In this document: one piece after another, positions 1 through 6,472 of the stretch
Position numbering within the stretch: position 1 is the stretch's first letter
Layout: each line of letters opens with the position of its first letter
Assembly: GCA_013824055.1 (NCBI GenBank)
Contig: PNNE01000181.1
Location: forward strand, 1 to 7,831
DNA from: Rhodobacter sp.
GTDB taxonomy: Bacteria > Pseudomonadota > Alphaproteobacteria > Rhodobacterales > Rhodobacteraceae
Direction of reading: 5' to 3'
DNA: 7,831 nucleotides
The notes under the pieces: generated by a model
Database searches by the model: none
What the model was told of the DNA's origin: nothing
The model's input: only the letters and a program-made list of their open reading frames with translations
Translations under genes and position numbers: made by a program

Positions 1-489
1 CAGGTTCACCAGCTCCAGCTGGGCATCGACCTTGGGTTTGCGCGCCTCGGGCGACATGCCGGCCAGTTCCAGCCCCAACCCGACGTTTTCGCGCACCGTG
101 CGCCAGGGCAGCAGGCCGAACTGCTGGAACACCATCGCGATCCGCGTGGCGCGCAGGCGGCGCAGGGTCTCGGGGTCGGCCTTGGTGACGGACACCATCC
201 GGTCGCCTTCAAGCACCCGGACCTCGCCCCGAACCACCGGGTTCAGCGCGTTCACCCCGCGCAGAAGCGTGGACTTGCCCGACCCCGAAAGGCCCATCAG
301 AACCAGGATCTCGCCTTCGGCCACGGTCAGGGAACAATCGTGGACGCCCAGAACCTGTCCGGTGGCCTGCTGGACCTCTTGCCGGGTCTTGCCCTGGTCC
401 ATCAGCGGCAGGGCGCGTTCGGGGTGGTCGCCGAAGACGATGGAGACGCGGTCAAACTCTACTGCGGCCCGAGCTGTGGACTCACTCAT
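1..489 (-). CDS. choV: Choline ABC transporter ATP-binding protein ChoV (3' part outside window)
   Basis: This is the ATPase subunit that would power choline uptake by the ChoXWV importer at the inner face of the cytoplasmic membrane. The first 163 codons are present and the gene runs off the left edge. Visible are the Walker A motif GLSGSGKST at residues 66-74 and the Q-loop FQQFGLLPWRTV at about 121-132. The ABC signature, Walker B and any C-terminal regulatory domain would lie outside. A roughly 45-residue N-terminal extension before the nucleotide-binding core, including KTRQEVQQATG, is typical of the ProV/OpuAA/ChoV quaternary-amine group. The ATG overlaps the choW stop in an ATGA, so translation is probably coupled. 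ProV-like glycine-betaine import is the main alternative; the adjoining choline-type binding protein and betIA favour choline. Confidence 0.93.
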   Translation of the reverse strand, partial: MSESTARAAVEFDRVSIVFGDHPERALPLMDQGKTRQEVQQATGQVLGVHDCSLTVAEGEILVLMGLSGSGKSTLLRGVNALNPVVRGEVRVLEGDRMVSVTKADPETLRRLRATRIAMVFQQFGLLPWRTVRENVGLGLELAGMSPEARKPKVDAQLELVNL

Positions 490-1316
490 TTCGACACCCT
501 CAGCATGCGGTCCAGCAGGATCGCCACCACCACGATGATGAAGCCAGATTCGAACCCAAGCGCGGTGTTGACGCTGTTCAGCGCGCGGACCACGGGGACG
601 CCAAGGCCGTTTGCGCCGACCAGCGCCGCGATCACGACCATCGACAGCGACAGCATGATGGTCTGGTTCAGGCCCGCCATGATCTGCGGCTTGGCCCAGG
701 GCAGTTCCACCTTCCACAGCCGCTGCCGCGGGGTGGCGCCGAAGGCGGTGGCGGCCTCGAGCAGGGCGTTGGGGGTGGAGGACACGCCAAGATGCGTCAG
801 CCGGATCGGCGCGGGCAGGACGAAGATCACCGTGGCGATCAGGCCGGGGACCATGCCAAGGCCGAAGAAGACGATGGCCGGGATCAGGTAGACGAAGGTC
901 GGCAGCGTCTGCATCAGGTCAAGGATCGGGACCAGTGCGGTGTAAAGCCTGGGCCGGTGCGCGCAGGCGATGCCGACGGGGACGCCGATCCCCATGCAGA
1001 CCACGCAGGCCGACAGGATCAGGGTCAGGCTTTCGGTGGTTTCCTCCCAGTAGCCCTGGTTCAGGATGAAGAGAAAGCCAAGCAGAACGCCGAGGCAGAC
1101 TTTCCAGCTGCGTTGCAGATACCAGGTGAGCGCCACGAAAAACGCCACGATCACAAGCGGATGCGGCGTTTGCAGCACCCAGAGGATGGCCTCGATCATC
1201 GCTTCCATGACTGCCGAGATGGCGTCGAACAGCGGTGAGAGGTTGTCCTTCATCCAGTCGAAGATGGACTTTGCCACCTTGCCGACCGGGATCTTCGTAT
1301 CCGTCAGCCAGTCCAT
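486..1316 (-). CDS. choW: Choline ABC transporter permease ChoW
   Basis: This is the membrane channel of the choline importer, 276 aa. The protein begins with a soluble or amphipathic stretch, followed by several hydrophobic segments (about 52-68, 74-88, 98-118, 140-166, 218-235 and 256-270). The ABC-permease EAA loop, EAATAFGATPRQRLWKVELP, lies at residues 187-206 and is where the ATPase ChoV docks. Length and layout match ProW/ChoW-type permeases of the BPD_transp_1 family. A purine-rich GGGGGA four bases before the ATG is a likely ribosome binding site. The gene lies 53 bp after choX with a hairpin in the gap, and overlaps choV by four bases. Choline specificity is inferred from choX; the permease alone could serve betaine or proline betaine. 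Confidence 0.93.
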   Translation of the reverse strand: MDWLTDTKIPVGKVAKSIFDWMKDNLSPLFDAISAVMEAMIEAILWVLQTPHPLVIVAFFVALTWYLQRSWKVCLGVLLGFLFILNQGYWEETTESLTLILSACVVCMGIGVPVGIACAHRPRLYTALVPILDLMQTLPTFVYLIPAIVFFGLGMVPGLIATVIFVLPAPIRLTHLGVSSTPNALLEAATAFGATPRQRLWKVELPWAKPQIMAGLNQTIMLSLSMVVIAALVGANGLGVPVVRALNSVNTALGFESGFIIVVVAILLDRMLRVSK

Positions 1317-1338
1317 TCAGTCCCCCGACCAGTAGATC

Positions 1339-1362
1339 GGCCCCGGGTTGGGTCCCGGGGCC
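1339..1362 (-). promoter_or_regulatory. Strong intra-operon stem-loop between choX and choW
   Basis: A perfect inverted repeat, GGCCCCGGG / CCCGGGGCC, with a six-base loop (TTGGGT) starts 8 nt after the choX stop codon. All nine pairs are G-C, and no T-run follows in the direction of transcription, so full intrinsic termination is unlikely. Such hairpins after the binding-protein gene of ABC operons often protect the upstream mRNA from 3' exonucleases or cause partial termination, making binding protein more abundant than permease. That role is inferred here. Confidence 0.7.
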
Positions 1363-1369
1363 TTGAGCG

Positions 1370-2299
1370 TTACTGGAGCGCCGCCGTGACGGCGGCCACG
1401 GCATCGCCGCCGTCCCTGGTGGTCACGCCGTCAAGCCAGGCGGTCCAGGCGTCCGGATTGGCGGCAAGCCAGGCCTTCGCGGCATCCGCCGGGTCTGCGC
1501 CATCGTTCAGGATCGCGCCCATGATCTCGTTCAGCATCGGCAGCGTGAAGGCAAGGTTCTGCAGGAACTTGCCGGTGTTCGGACATTCCGCGACATAGCC
1601 CGCGCGGACGTTGGTATCGACCACGGCGCCGCCGAAATTCGGGCCGAAGAAGTCGTCGCCGCCGGTCAGGTAGGTCATCTTGAAGTTCGCGTTCATCGGG
1701 TGGGGTTCCCAGCCGAGGAAGATGATCGGCTCACCGGCGTCGGTCTTCCTGGCGACTTCGGCGAGCATCCCCTGTTCCGAGCTTTCGACCAGTTCAAAGC
1801 CGTCCAGGCCGAAGGGGCCGCCTTCGATCATCTCCAGGATGATGCGGTTGCCGTCGTTGCCGGGTTCGATGCCGTAGATCTGGCCTTCCAGCGCGTCCTT
1901 GTGAGCGGCGATGTCCTTGAAGTCGGCGATGCCAAGCGCCGCACCGTGCTCGTTGGTGGCCAGCGTGTACTTGGCGCCTTCAAGGTTGGTGCGGACCGTC
2001 TCGACTTTCCCGGCGTCGCGGTGCGGTGCAAGGTCAGCCTCCATCGTCGGCATCCAGTTGCCGAGGAAGACGTCGATGTCGCCCTCGGCCAGGCCGGCGT
2101 AGGTCACGGGGACAGAGAGCACCTTGGTCTCGGTCTCGTAGCCCAAAGCCTCGAGGACAAGCGTGGTGGCCGCCGTGGTGGCGGTGATGTCGGTCCAGCC
2201 GACGTCGGAAAACACGATTCTGTCGCAACCTTCGGCAAAGGCCGAACCGGCCAGGGCGAAGGTGACGGCAGTCGTGAGGAGGGTGGATCGGATGGTCAT
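1370..2299 (-). CDS. choX: Choline ABC transporter periplasmic substrate-binding protein ChoX
   Basis: This 309-aa protein captures choline in the periplasm and delivers it to ChoWV. A Sec signal peptide occupies residues 1-22, with probable cleavage after SAFA. Residues W35, D37, W82, Y111, N148 and W197 have exactly the spacing of the Sinorhizobium meliloti ChoX ligands W43, D45, W90, Y119, N156 and W205 as I recall them, a constant offset of eight. The aromatic cage that holds the trimethylammonium group therefore looks complete. C25 and C239 match the ChoX disulfide pair (C33/C247) with the same offset. The start is supported by GGGGAG seven bases upstream of the ATG. The gene heads the leftward choXWV unit, divergent from betI, and is probably repressed by BetI through the palindrome at 2321-2340. 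Confidence 0.95.
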   Translation of the reverse strand: MTIRSTLLTTAVTFALAGSAFAEGCDRIVFSDVGWTDITATTAATTLVLEALGYETETKVLSVPVTYAGLAEGDIDVFLGNWMPTMEADLAPHRDAGKVETVRTNLEGAKYTLATNEHGAALGIADFKDIAAHKDALEGQIYGIEPGNDGNRIILEMIEGGPFGLDGFELVESSEQGMLAEVARKTDAGEPIIFLGWEPHPMNANFKMTYLTGGDDFFGPNFGGAVVDTNVRAGYVAECPNTGKFLQNLAFTLPMLNEIMGAILNDGADPADAAKAWLAANPDAWTAWLDGVTTRDGGDAVAAVTAALQ

Positions 2300-2320
2300 G
2301 CAGGCTCCCCGGTATTTTTG

Positions 2321-2340
2321 TTGATTGACGAGTCAATAAA
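2321..2340. promoter_or_regulatory. Probable BetI operator in the choX/betI divergent region
   Basis: A palindrome with six-base arms, ATTGAC-GA-GTCAAT (2324-2337), is flanked by further T/A symmetry (TT at 2321-2322, AA at 2339-2340). It is the only strong palindrome in the 88 bp between the divergent starts. It resembles the A/T-rich TTGATTGA...TCAATnAA operators described for BetI in other proteobacteria. It overlaps the predicted choX -10, and TTGACG at 2325-2330 could serve as a -35 for betI, although I see no convincing betI -10. A single site could thus control both directions, with choline relieving repression. Confidence 0.6.
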
Positions 2341-2364
2341 CTTCGCCCTACTTCGGTTTGGCAA
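2335..2364 (-). promoter_or_regulatory. Candidate choX promoter
   Basis: Reading leftward, TTGCCA (2364-2359) is a 5/6 match to a sigma-70 -35, followed after an 18-bp spacer by TTTATT (2340-2335), a 4/6 match to -10. Transcription would start near 2328, giving a leader of about 30 nt that contains the GGGGAG ribosome binding site. The -10 lies inside the BetI-like palindrome, so repressor binding would block polymerase. This is predicted from sequence only. Confidence 0.45.
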
Positions 2365-2387
2365 GAGTTTTCTGGGGCCGCACCGAT

Positions 2388-2969
2388 ATGCCGAAGCTTG
2401 GGATGGAGCCTATCCGCAAGGCCGCGCTGGTAAAAGCCACCATTGTCGAGATCGGCAGGGTGGGGTCGCTGGACGTGACGGTGAGCCAGATCGCCAAGCG
2501 GGCGGGCATGTCCTCGGCTTTGGCGCACCATTATTTCGGGTCGAAGGAAGAGATGTTCCTGGCCGCGATGCGCCACATCATGACGCTTTACGGCGCGGAA
2601 GTGCGCGGCGCCCTGGCGGTGGCCGAGGGACCGGAGGGGCGGATCAAGGCCATTCTGCGGGCCTCGTTCAGCCCCGGCAACTTCCGGCGCGAGGCGGTGG
2701 GGGCCTGGCTGAACTTCTGGGTGCTGGCGCAGACGGTGCCCGAGGCGAAGCGGTTGCTGGCGGTCTATCAGGGCCGGCTCAGGTCGAACCTGGTGGCGGG
2801 GTTGCGGCCTTTGGCCGGGGCGCGGGCGGAAGAGATCGCCGAGTCGCTTGGTGCGCTGATCGACGGGCTTTATCTGCGCGAGGTGCTGAAGTCGGGGGCA
2901 CCGGATGGGGCGGCGGCGGTGGGGTTGGCGCTGCGCCACCTGGAAGCCGAATTGCAGCGGGGGGCCTGA
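2388..2969 (+). CDS. betI: HTH-type transcriptional repressor BetI
   Basis: This is a 193-aa TetR-family regulator that in other bacteria represses choline uptake and oxidation genes until choline is present. The N-terminus MPKLGMEPIRKAALV closely matches that of E. coli BetI (MPKLGMQSIRR...), which fixes the start at this ATG rather than an in-frame TTG ten codons upstream. The helix-turn-helix covers about residues 31-50 (VSQIAKRAGMSSALAHHYF), followed by the usual KEEMFLAAMR helix. The remainder is the ligand-binding and dimerisation domain, including the conserved NFWVLAQ segment. The only SD-like sequence is a weak GGGG about ten bases upstream. The gene forms an operon with betA one base later and is divergent from choX, the classic layout for a local choline repressor. 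Confidence 0.93.
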   Translation: MPKLGMEPIRKAALVKATIVEIGRVGSLDVTVSQIAKRAGMSSALAHHYFGSKEEMFLAAMRHIMTLYGAEVRGALAVAEGPEGRIKAILRASFSPGNFRREAVGAWLNFWVLAQTVPEAKRLLAVYQGRLRSNLVAGLRPLAGARAEEIAESLGALIDGLYLREVLKSGAPDGAAAVGLALRHLEAELQRGA

Positions 2970-2970
2970 G

Positions 2971-4620
2971 ATGCACGCGGATTACGTCATCGTGGGCGCA
3001 GGCTCTGCCGGGTGCGCGATGGCCTACCGGCTGGCCGAGGCCGGGCGGCGGGTCACGGTGATCGAGCATGGCGGGTCCGACGCGGGGCCGTTCATCCAGA
3101 TGCCCGGGGCGCTGAGCTACCCGATGAACATGGGGCTTTACGACTGGGGCTTTGCGACCGAACCGGAGCCGCATCTTGGCGGGCGGCGGCTGGCCACGCC
3201 AAGGGGCAAGGTGATCGGCGGGTCCTCGTCGATCAACGGGATGGTCTATGTCCGGGGCCACGCAAAGGACTTTGACACCTGGGCCGAGATGGGGGCGGAT
3301 GGCTGGGCCTATGCCGATGTGCTGCCCTATTTCAAGCGGATGGAACAGTCGCACGGCGGCTCGGGGCCAGAGTTCCGGGGCACCGACGGGCCGTTGCATG
3401 TGTCGCGCGGGACGCGGGAGAATCCGCTGTTCGACGCCTTCATCGAGGCGGGGCGGCAGGCGGGCTATCCGGTGACGACGGATTACAACGGCCAGCAGCA
3501 GGAGGGCTTTGGCCCCTTCGAGGCAACCATCCACAAGGGGCGGCGCTGGTCGGCGGCGAATGCCTATCTGAAACCCGCGATGGCGGGGGGGAATGTCCAC
3601 ATCGTCCGCGGCCTTGCCCGCCGGGTGATGCTGGAGGGCAAGCGCGCGGTCGGGGTCGAGGTCGACACCCGCGCGGGGCGGCAGGTGATCCGGGCGGGGC
3701 GCGAGGTGATCCTGGCGGCCTCGTCGATCAACTCGCCGAAGCTGCTGATGCTGTCGGGGATCGGGCCTGCCCAGCATCTGCGCGAGCATGGGATCGAGGT
3801 GGTGGCGGACCGGCCGGGGGTCGGCGCGAACTTGCAGGACCATCTGGAAGTCTACATGCAGTTCGCGGCGAGCCAGCCGATAACCCTTTACAAATACTGG
3901 AATCTCTGGGGCAAGGCCTGGGTCGGGGCGCAGTGGCTGCTGACCGGCACGGGACTTGGCGCGTCGAACCAGTTCGAGGCCTGCGCCTTCATCCGCTCGA
4001 AGGCCGGGGTGGAATATCCCGACATCCAGTACCACTTCCTGCCGATCGCCGTGCGCTACGACGGCAAGGCGGTGGCAGAGGGCCACGGCTTTCAGGCCCA
4101 TGTCGGCCCGATGCGGTCGAAGTCGCGCGGCTCGATCGCCCTGCGGTCCGGCAACCCGACGGACGCGCCGGTGATCCGGTTCAACTACATGTCCGACCCC
4201 TCGGACTGGGAGGACTTCCGCACCTGCATCCGCCTGACGCGCGAGATCTTCGGGCAGGACGCGTTCAAGCCTTACCTGAAGGCCGAATTGCAGCCGGGGC
4301 CGCAGGTGCAGACCGACGCCCAGCTGGACGACTTCCTGCGCGAGCATGTCGAAAGCGCCTATCACCCCTGCGGCACCTGCCGGATGGGGCGGGCGTCGGA
4401 CCCGATGGCGGTGGTCGATCCGCAGTGCCGGGTGATCGGGGTCGAGGGGTTGCGGGTCGCCGATTCCTCGATCTTCCCGCAGGTGACGAACGGCAACCTG
4501 AACGCGCCGTCGATCATGACCGGCGAAAAGGCGGCAGACCATGTCCTTGGGCGGACGCCCCTGCCGGCCTCGAACCTGGAGCCCTGGATCAACCCGGACT
4601 GGCGGGTGTCGCAGCGGTAG
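2971..4620 (+). CDS. betA: Choline dehydrogenase BetA
   Basis: This 549-aa GMC-family flavoenzyme oxidises choline to betaine aldehyde and, in some family members, on to glycine betaine; it acts in the cytoplasm or on the inner membrane with respiratory electron acceptors. The FAD-binding dinucleotide motif GAGSAG is at residues 9-14. GMC signature 1 runs from G79 (GKVIGGSSSINGMVYVRG), almost identical to E. coli BetA. GMC signature 2, ASSINSPKLLMLSGIG, spans 250-265. The catalytic pair appears to be H465 (in HPCGTCRMG) and N509 (in NGNLNAPS), 44 residues apart as in choline oxidase (H466/N510). Length is close to the E. coli enzyme (556 aa). The start follows betI by one base with a G-rich ribosome binding site. 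No betB lies beside it. A different GMC alcohol dehydrogenase is unlikely given the BetI and Cho context. Confidence 0.95.
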   Translation: MHADYVIVGAGSAGCAMAYRLAEAGRRVTVIEHGGSDAGPFIQMPGALSYPMNMGLYDWGFATEPEPHLGGRRLATPRGKVIGGSSSINGMVYVRGHAKDFDTWAEMGADGWAYADVLPYFKRMEQSHGGSGPEFRGTDGPLHVSRGTRENPLFDAFIEAGRQAGYPVTTDYNGQQQEGFGPFEATIHKGRRWSAANAYLKPAMAGGNVHIVRGLARRVMLEGKRAVGVEVDTRAGRQVIRAGREVILAASSINSPKLLMLSGIGPAQHLREHGIEVVADRPGVGANLQDHLEVYMQFAASQPITLYKYWNLWGKAWVGAQWLLTGTGLGASNQFEACAFIRSKAGVEYPDIQYHFLPIAVRYDGKAVAEGHGFQAHVGPMRSKSRGSIALRSGNPTDAPVIRFNYMSDPSDWEDFRTCIRLTREIFGQDAFKPYLKAELQPGPQVQTDAQLDDFLREHVESAYHPCGTCRMGRASDPMAVVDPQCRVIGVEGLRVADSSIFPQVTNGNLNAPSIMTGEKAADHVLGRTPLPASNLEPWINPDWRVSQR

Positions 4621-4626
4621 CGGGAC

Positions 4627-4655
4627 CCCCTTGCAGGCTTTTGCCCTGGCAGGGG
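4627..4655 (+). terminator. Possible hairpin terminator after betA
   Basis: Seven bases after the betA stop, CCCCT (4627-4631) pairs with AGGGG (4651-4655) and CAGG (4634-4637) pairs with CCTG (4645-4648), with a 2x2 internal loop between them and a T-rich apical loop. It is followed by AAGGGG rather than a T-run, so it is not a canonical intrinsic terminator. It may mark the end of the betIA transcript or protect its 3' end. Confidence 0.35.
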
Positions 4656-4689
4656 AAGGGGCGGCCGGCGTGCCAACCGCCTGCGCGAC

Positions 4690-4729
4690 TTGATCCCGGT
4701 CAAGGCAGCGCGTCGGGGCGGCCTTTAGA
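4690..4729 (+). promoter_or_regulatory. FNR/FnrL-type box and candidate promoter upstream of the ydcH-like gene
   Basis: TTGAT-CCCG-GTCAA (4690-4703) matches 9 of 10 defined positions of the FNR/Anr/FnrL consensus TTGAT-N4-ATCAA. A possible -10, TTTAGA (3/6 match), lies at 4724-4729. If transcription starts near 4736-4738, the box is centred close to -41, the position used by class II FNR-type activators, which replace the -35 element. The dimer could be FnrL, FnrP or a Dnr/NnrR-type NO regulator; the sequence cannot tell which. Oxygen or NO control of the downstream gene is inferred. Confidence 0.5.
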
Positions 4730-4747
4730 CAGGGGGTGACAGTCAAG

Positions 4748-4753
4748 AAGGAG
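4748..4753 (+). promoter_or_regulatory. Strong ribosome binding site of the ydcH-like gene
   Basis: AAGGAG, a near-perfect Shine-Dalgarno sequence, ends six bases before the ATG at 4760. It decides the start in favour of this ATG over a non-ATG codon eight codons upstream, and is stronger than the G-rich sites in front of the other genes in the window. Confidence 0.85.
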
Positions 4754-4759
4754 ACAGGC

Positions 4760-4996
4760 ATGTCGAATACTCCACACACCCTGCACGAGGAATTCCCGGC
4801 AGATGCGAAGAAGATCAGCGCGCTGAAAGCGTCGGACCCGCGTTTCGCCAAGCTGCTGATCGACTACGACGAGGTCAACGACAAGGTGCACCGGGCCGAA
4901 ACCCGGCTGGACCTGAGAACCGAGGATGAGGAAGAAGCACTGCGCCGGGTGCGGTCGCGGCTGAAGGATCAGATCGCGGCGGCGCTGCGGAAATAG
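4760..4996 (+). CDS. YdcH/DUF465 family small protein
   Basis: This 78-aa charged protein belongs to the YdcH (DUF465, PF04325) family, whose biochemical role is not established. The family pattern is clear: HEEFP near residue 9, then KISALKASDPRFAKLLIDYDEVNDKVHRAETRLD, followed by an acidic patch (TEDEEEALRRVRSRLKDQI). The body is predicted to be almost wholly helical with heptad-like spacing, so a coiled-coil hairpin or oligomer is likely. There is no signal peptide or membrane segment, so it should be cytoplasmic. It stands alone, 139 bp after betA, with its own strong ribosome binding site and an upstream FNR-type box; it is therefore probably not part of the choline operon. It faces the ScfR gene convergently across about 70 bp. 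Confidence 0.9.
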   Translation: MSNTPHTLHEEFPADAKKISALKASDPRFAKLLIDYDEVNDKVHRAETRLDLRTEDEEEALRRVRSRLKDQIAAALRK

Positions 4997-5002
4997 GGTT
5001 CG

Positions 5003-5064
5003 CTCGTCGTGCGCCTTCGGCTTCTCCTCGCTGGCTTCCGAGGCGGACCGAAGCGAACGACGAG
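5003..5064. terminator. Large imperfect hairpin between convergent genes
   Basis: CTCGTCGTGCGCCTTCGG (5003-5020) pairs with CCGAAGCGAACGACGAG (5048-5064), with one mismatch and one bulged base. The intervening loop contains a second stem, CCTCG (5026-5030) with CGAGG (5039-5043). It fills the gap between the ydcH-like stop (4996) and the ScfR stop (5067), the place for a bidirectional terminator. Neither side has a T-run, so it may act with Rho or as a 3'-end stabiliser rather than as a standard intrinsic terminator. Confidence 0.5.
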
Positions 5065-5066
5065 GT

Positions 5067-6460
5067 TCAGCCGATCTCGTATGGCAGGATATCGCGGGCG
5101 TTGGGGTTGATCTTCAGCCGCCCTTCCAGCGGCGGAACGCTGCGCTGGTGGCAGTTCACCCTTTCGCAGATCCGGCAGGAAATGCCGATGGGCTCGAACC
5201 TTCCTTTCAGGTCGAGCCCGTCGGAGTAGACCAGTTGCGCGGCATGCTGCACTTCGCAGCCAAGGCCGATGGCATAGCGGCGGACGGGTGCCAGGAAGGC
5301 CCCGGCAGGTTTCGAGACATCGCGGGCGAGGCACAGGTAGCGCACACCGTCAGGTGTTTCCGCCAGCTGGCGCAGGAATTGCCCAGGGGTCTCGAAGGCC
5401 TGGTGGACGTTCCACAAGGGGCAAGCCCCGCCGAAGCGCGCAAATTGCAGTCGGGTCGAAGAGTGTCGCTTGGTGATCGTGCCCGCCTGATCGACCCGGA
5501 CGAAGAAGAAGGGGATGCCCTTGGCGCCCGGCCTTTGCATCGTGGAAAGCCGATGGCCGACCTGTTCGATCGAGGCCCCGAAGATGTCGGCAAGGCGTTC
5601 GAGGTCGTGGCGGACCTCTTGCGCGGCGGTGAGGAAGCTGCGGTAGGGCAGGAGCGCGGCCCCGGCGAAGTAGTTGCGAGGCCGATCTTGGCGATGTCGC
5701 GCGCCTCGGGCGTGGAAAACCTTGCCAGATCAAGGGTTGCTTCAAGCAGCTCGTTCTGGGTGAGAAGGGCGACCTGATGCAGAAGCTGGAAGCGCTGCGA
5801 AGCGCCAGAGGCGCGGGCCGAGATGTCGAGACGCCTGGCTTGCGGGTCATAGTGCCTCAAGGGCGCGCTGTTCGAATAGTGCAGACTGATCCCTGCACGT
5901 TTCAGCAGATCCTGCACCAGGTTTTCGATGGGTTTTCCGTTGGTTGCCGCGGTCGCGAAATGTTCTGCGGCGCGATCGATGGCATCGAGGTAATTATCGC
6001 AATAGTGAAAGAAGTCGCGCACCTCCTCCCAGGCAGAGGGGCGAAGGGTGGCCTCTTCGCGGCCCAGAGCCTCGTCCAGCGAGGCCAGCCGTTCATGGGT
6101 CTGGCGATAGGCGCGGTGCAGATCAAGAAAGGCGCGGGCCAGGGCTGGTGCGTTCGACGCGGCAAGCCGCAGGTCCGCCAGCGGCGGGGTGGTCGTGGTG
6201 AAGACCGGGTCGGCCAGCGCCTCGCGCATGTCGGTCACCAGGCGCTCGCTTTCGCCGACGGTCAGCTCGGTGACATCCAGGCCGAATTCCTGAGCCAGGG
6301 CAAGGACCACTGCGGCGCTGACGGGCCGGTGGTTGTTCTCCATCTGGTTCAGGTAGGGCAGCGACACCGACAGCCTGTCGGCGAAGACCTTCTGGGTCAG
6401 CGACAGGCGGCCACGGATCTCGCGCAGCTTGACACCGGCGTAGAGTTTCTGGGTGGCCAT
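5067..6460 (-). pseudogene. Short-chain fatty acyl-CoA regulator (ScfR, PccR-like), frame broken at codon 262
   Basis: The family (RamB, MccR, PccR) senses acyl-CoA and controls short-chain fatty acid or propionyl-CoA assimilation. Residues about 11-64 form an XRE helix-turn-helix (KLREIRGRLSLTQKVFADRLSVS). The middle is an ImmA/IrrE-like domain in which the zinc HExxH is degenerate (H228-Q229 in QRFQLLHQVALL), as usual in ScfRs. The C-terminal DUF2083 part carries a Cys cluster, GISCRICERVNCHQRS (C429, C432, C437 in restored numbering). The frame breaks at the Ala codon near 5675-5677, where plus-strand GTTGCGAG probably stood as GTTGGCGAG. Restoring one base gives an unbroken 464-aa protein; unrepaired translation stops at 5207 after 417 aa with a foreign tail. 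The start ATG has AGGAG six bases upstream (6467-6471). A sequencing error is as likely as a true mutation. Confidence 0.88.
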
Positions 6461-6472
6461 CGTCGTCTCCTG

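Noticed and set aside
2309..2336. Alternative choX promoter using TTGACT (2336-2331) and TACCGG (2314-2309)
   Set aside because: The -10 is poor, and the transcript would start at or past the ribosome binding site, leaving an almost leaderless mRNA.
2358..2387. Longer BetI beginning at the TTG at 2358
   Set aside because: The extra ten residues have no counterpart in BetI proteins, whereas MPKLGM at 2388 matches the known N-terminus.
1700..3061. A 453-codon plus-strand open frame across choX and the start of betI
   Set aside because: It lies antisense to choX, then out of frame with betI, and is rich in G, R and A with no recognisable motif. It is a high-G+C shadow of genes supported by clear homology.
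2779..4851. A 690-codon minus-strand open frame across betA
   Set aside because: Its content is Arg/Pro/His-rich low-complexity sequence, as expected opposite a high-G+C gene. BetA on the plus strand has complete FAD and catalytic motifs.
5207..5675. The minus-strand reading frame that continues after the ScfR break as a genuine alternative C-terminus
   Set aside because: Its sequence is Ser/Pro/Arg-rich with no family resemblance, while the other frame over the same bases gives the conserved DUF2083 end with its Cys cluster.
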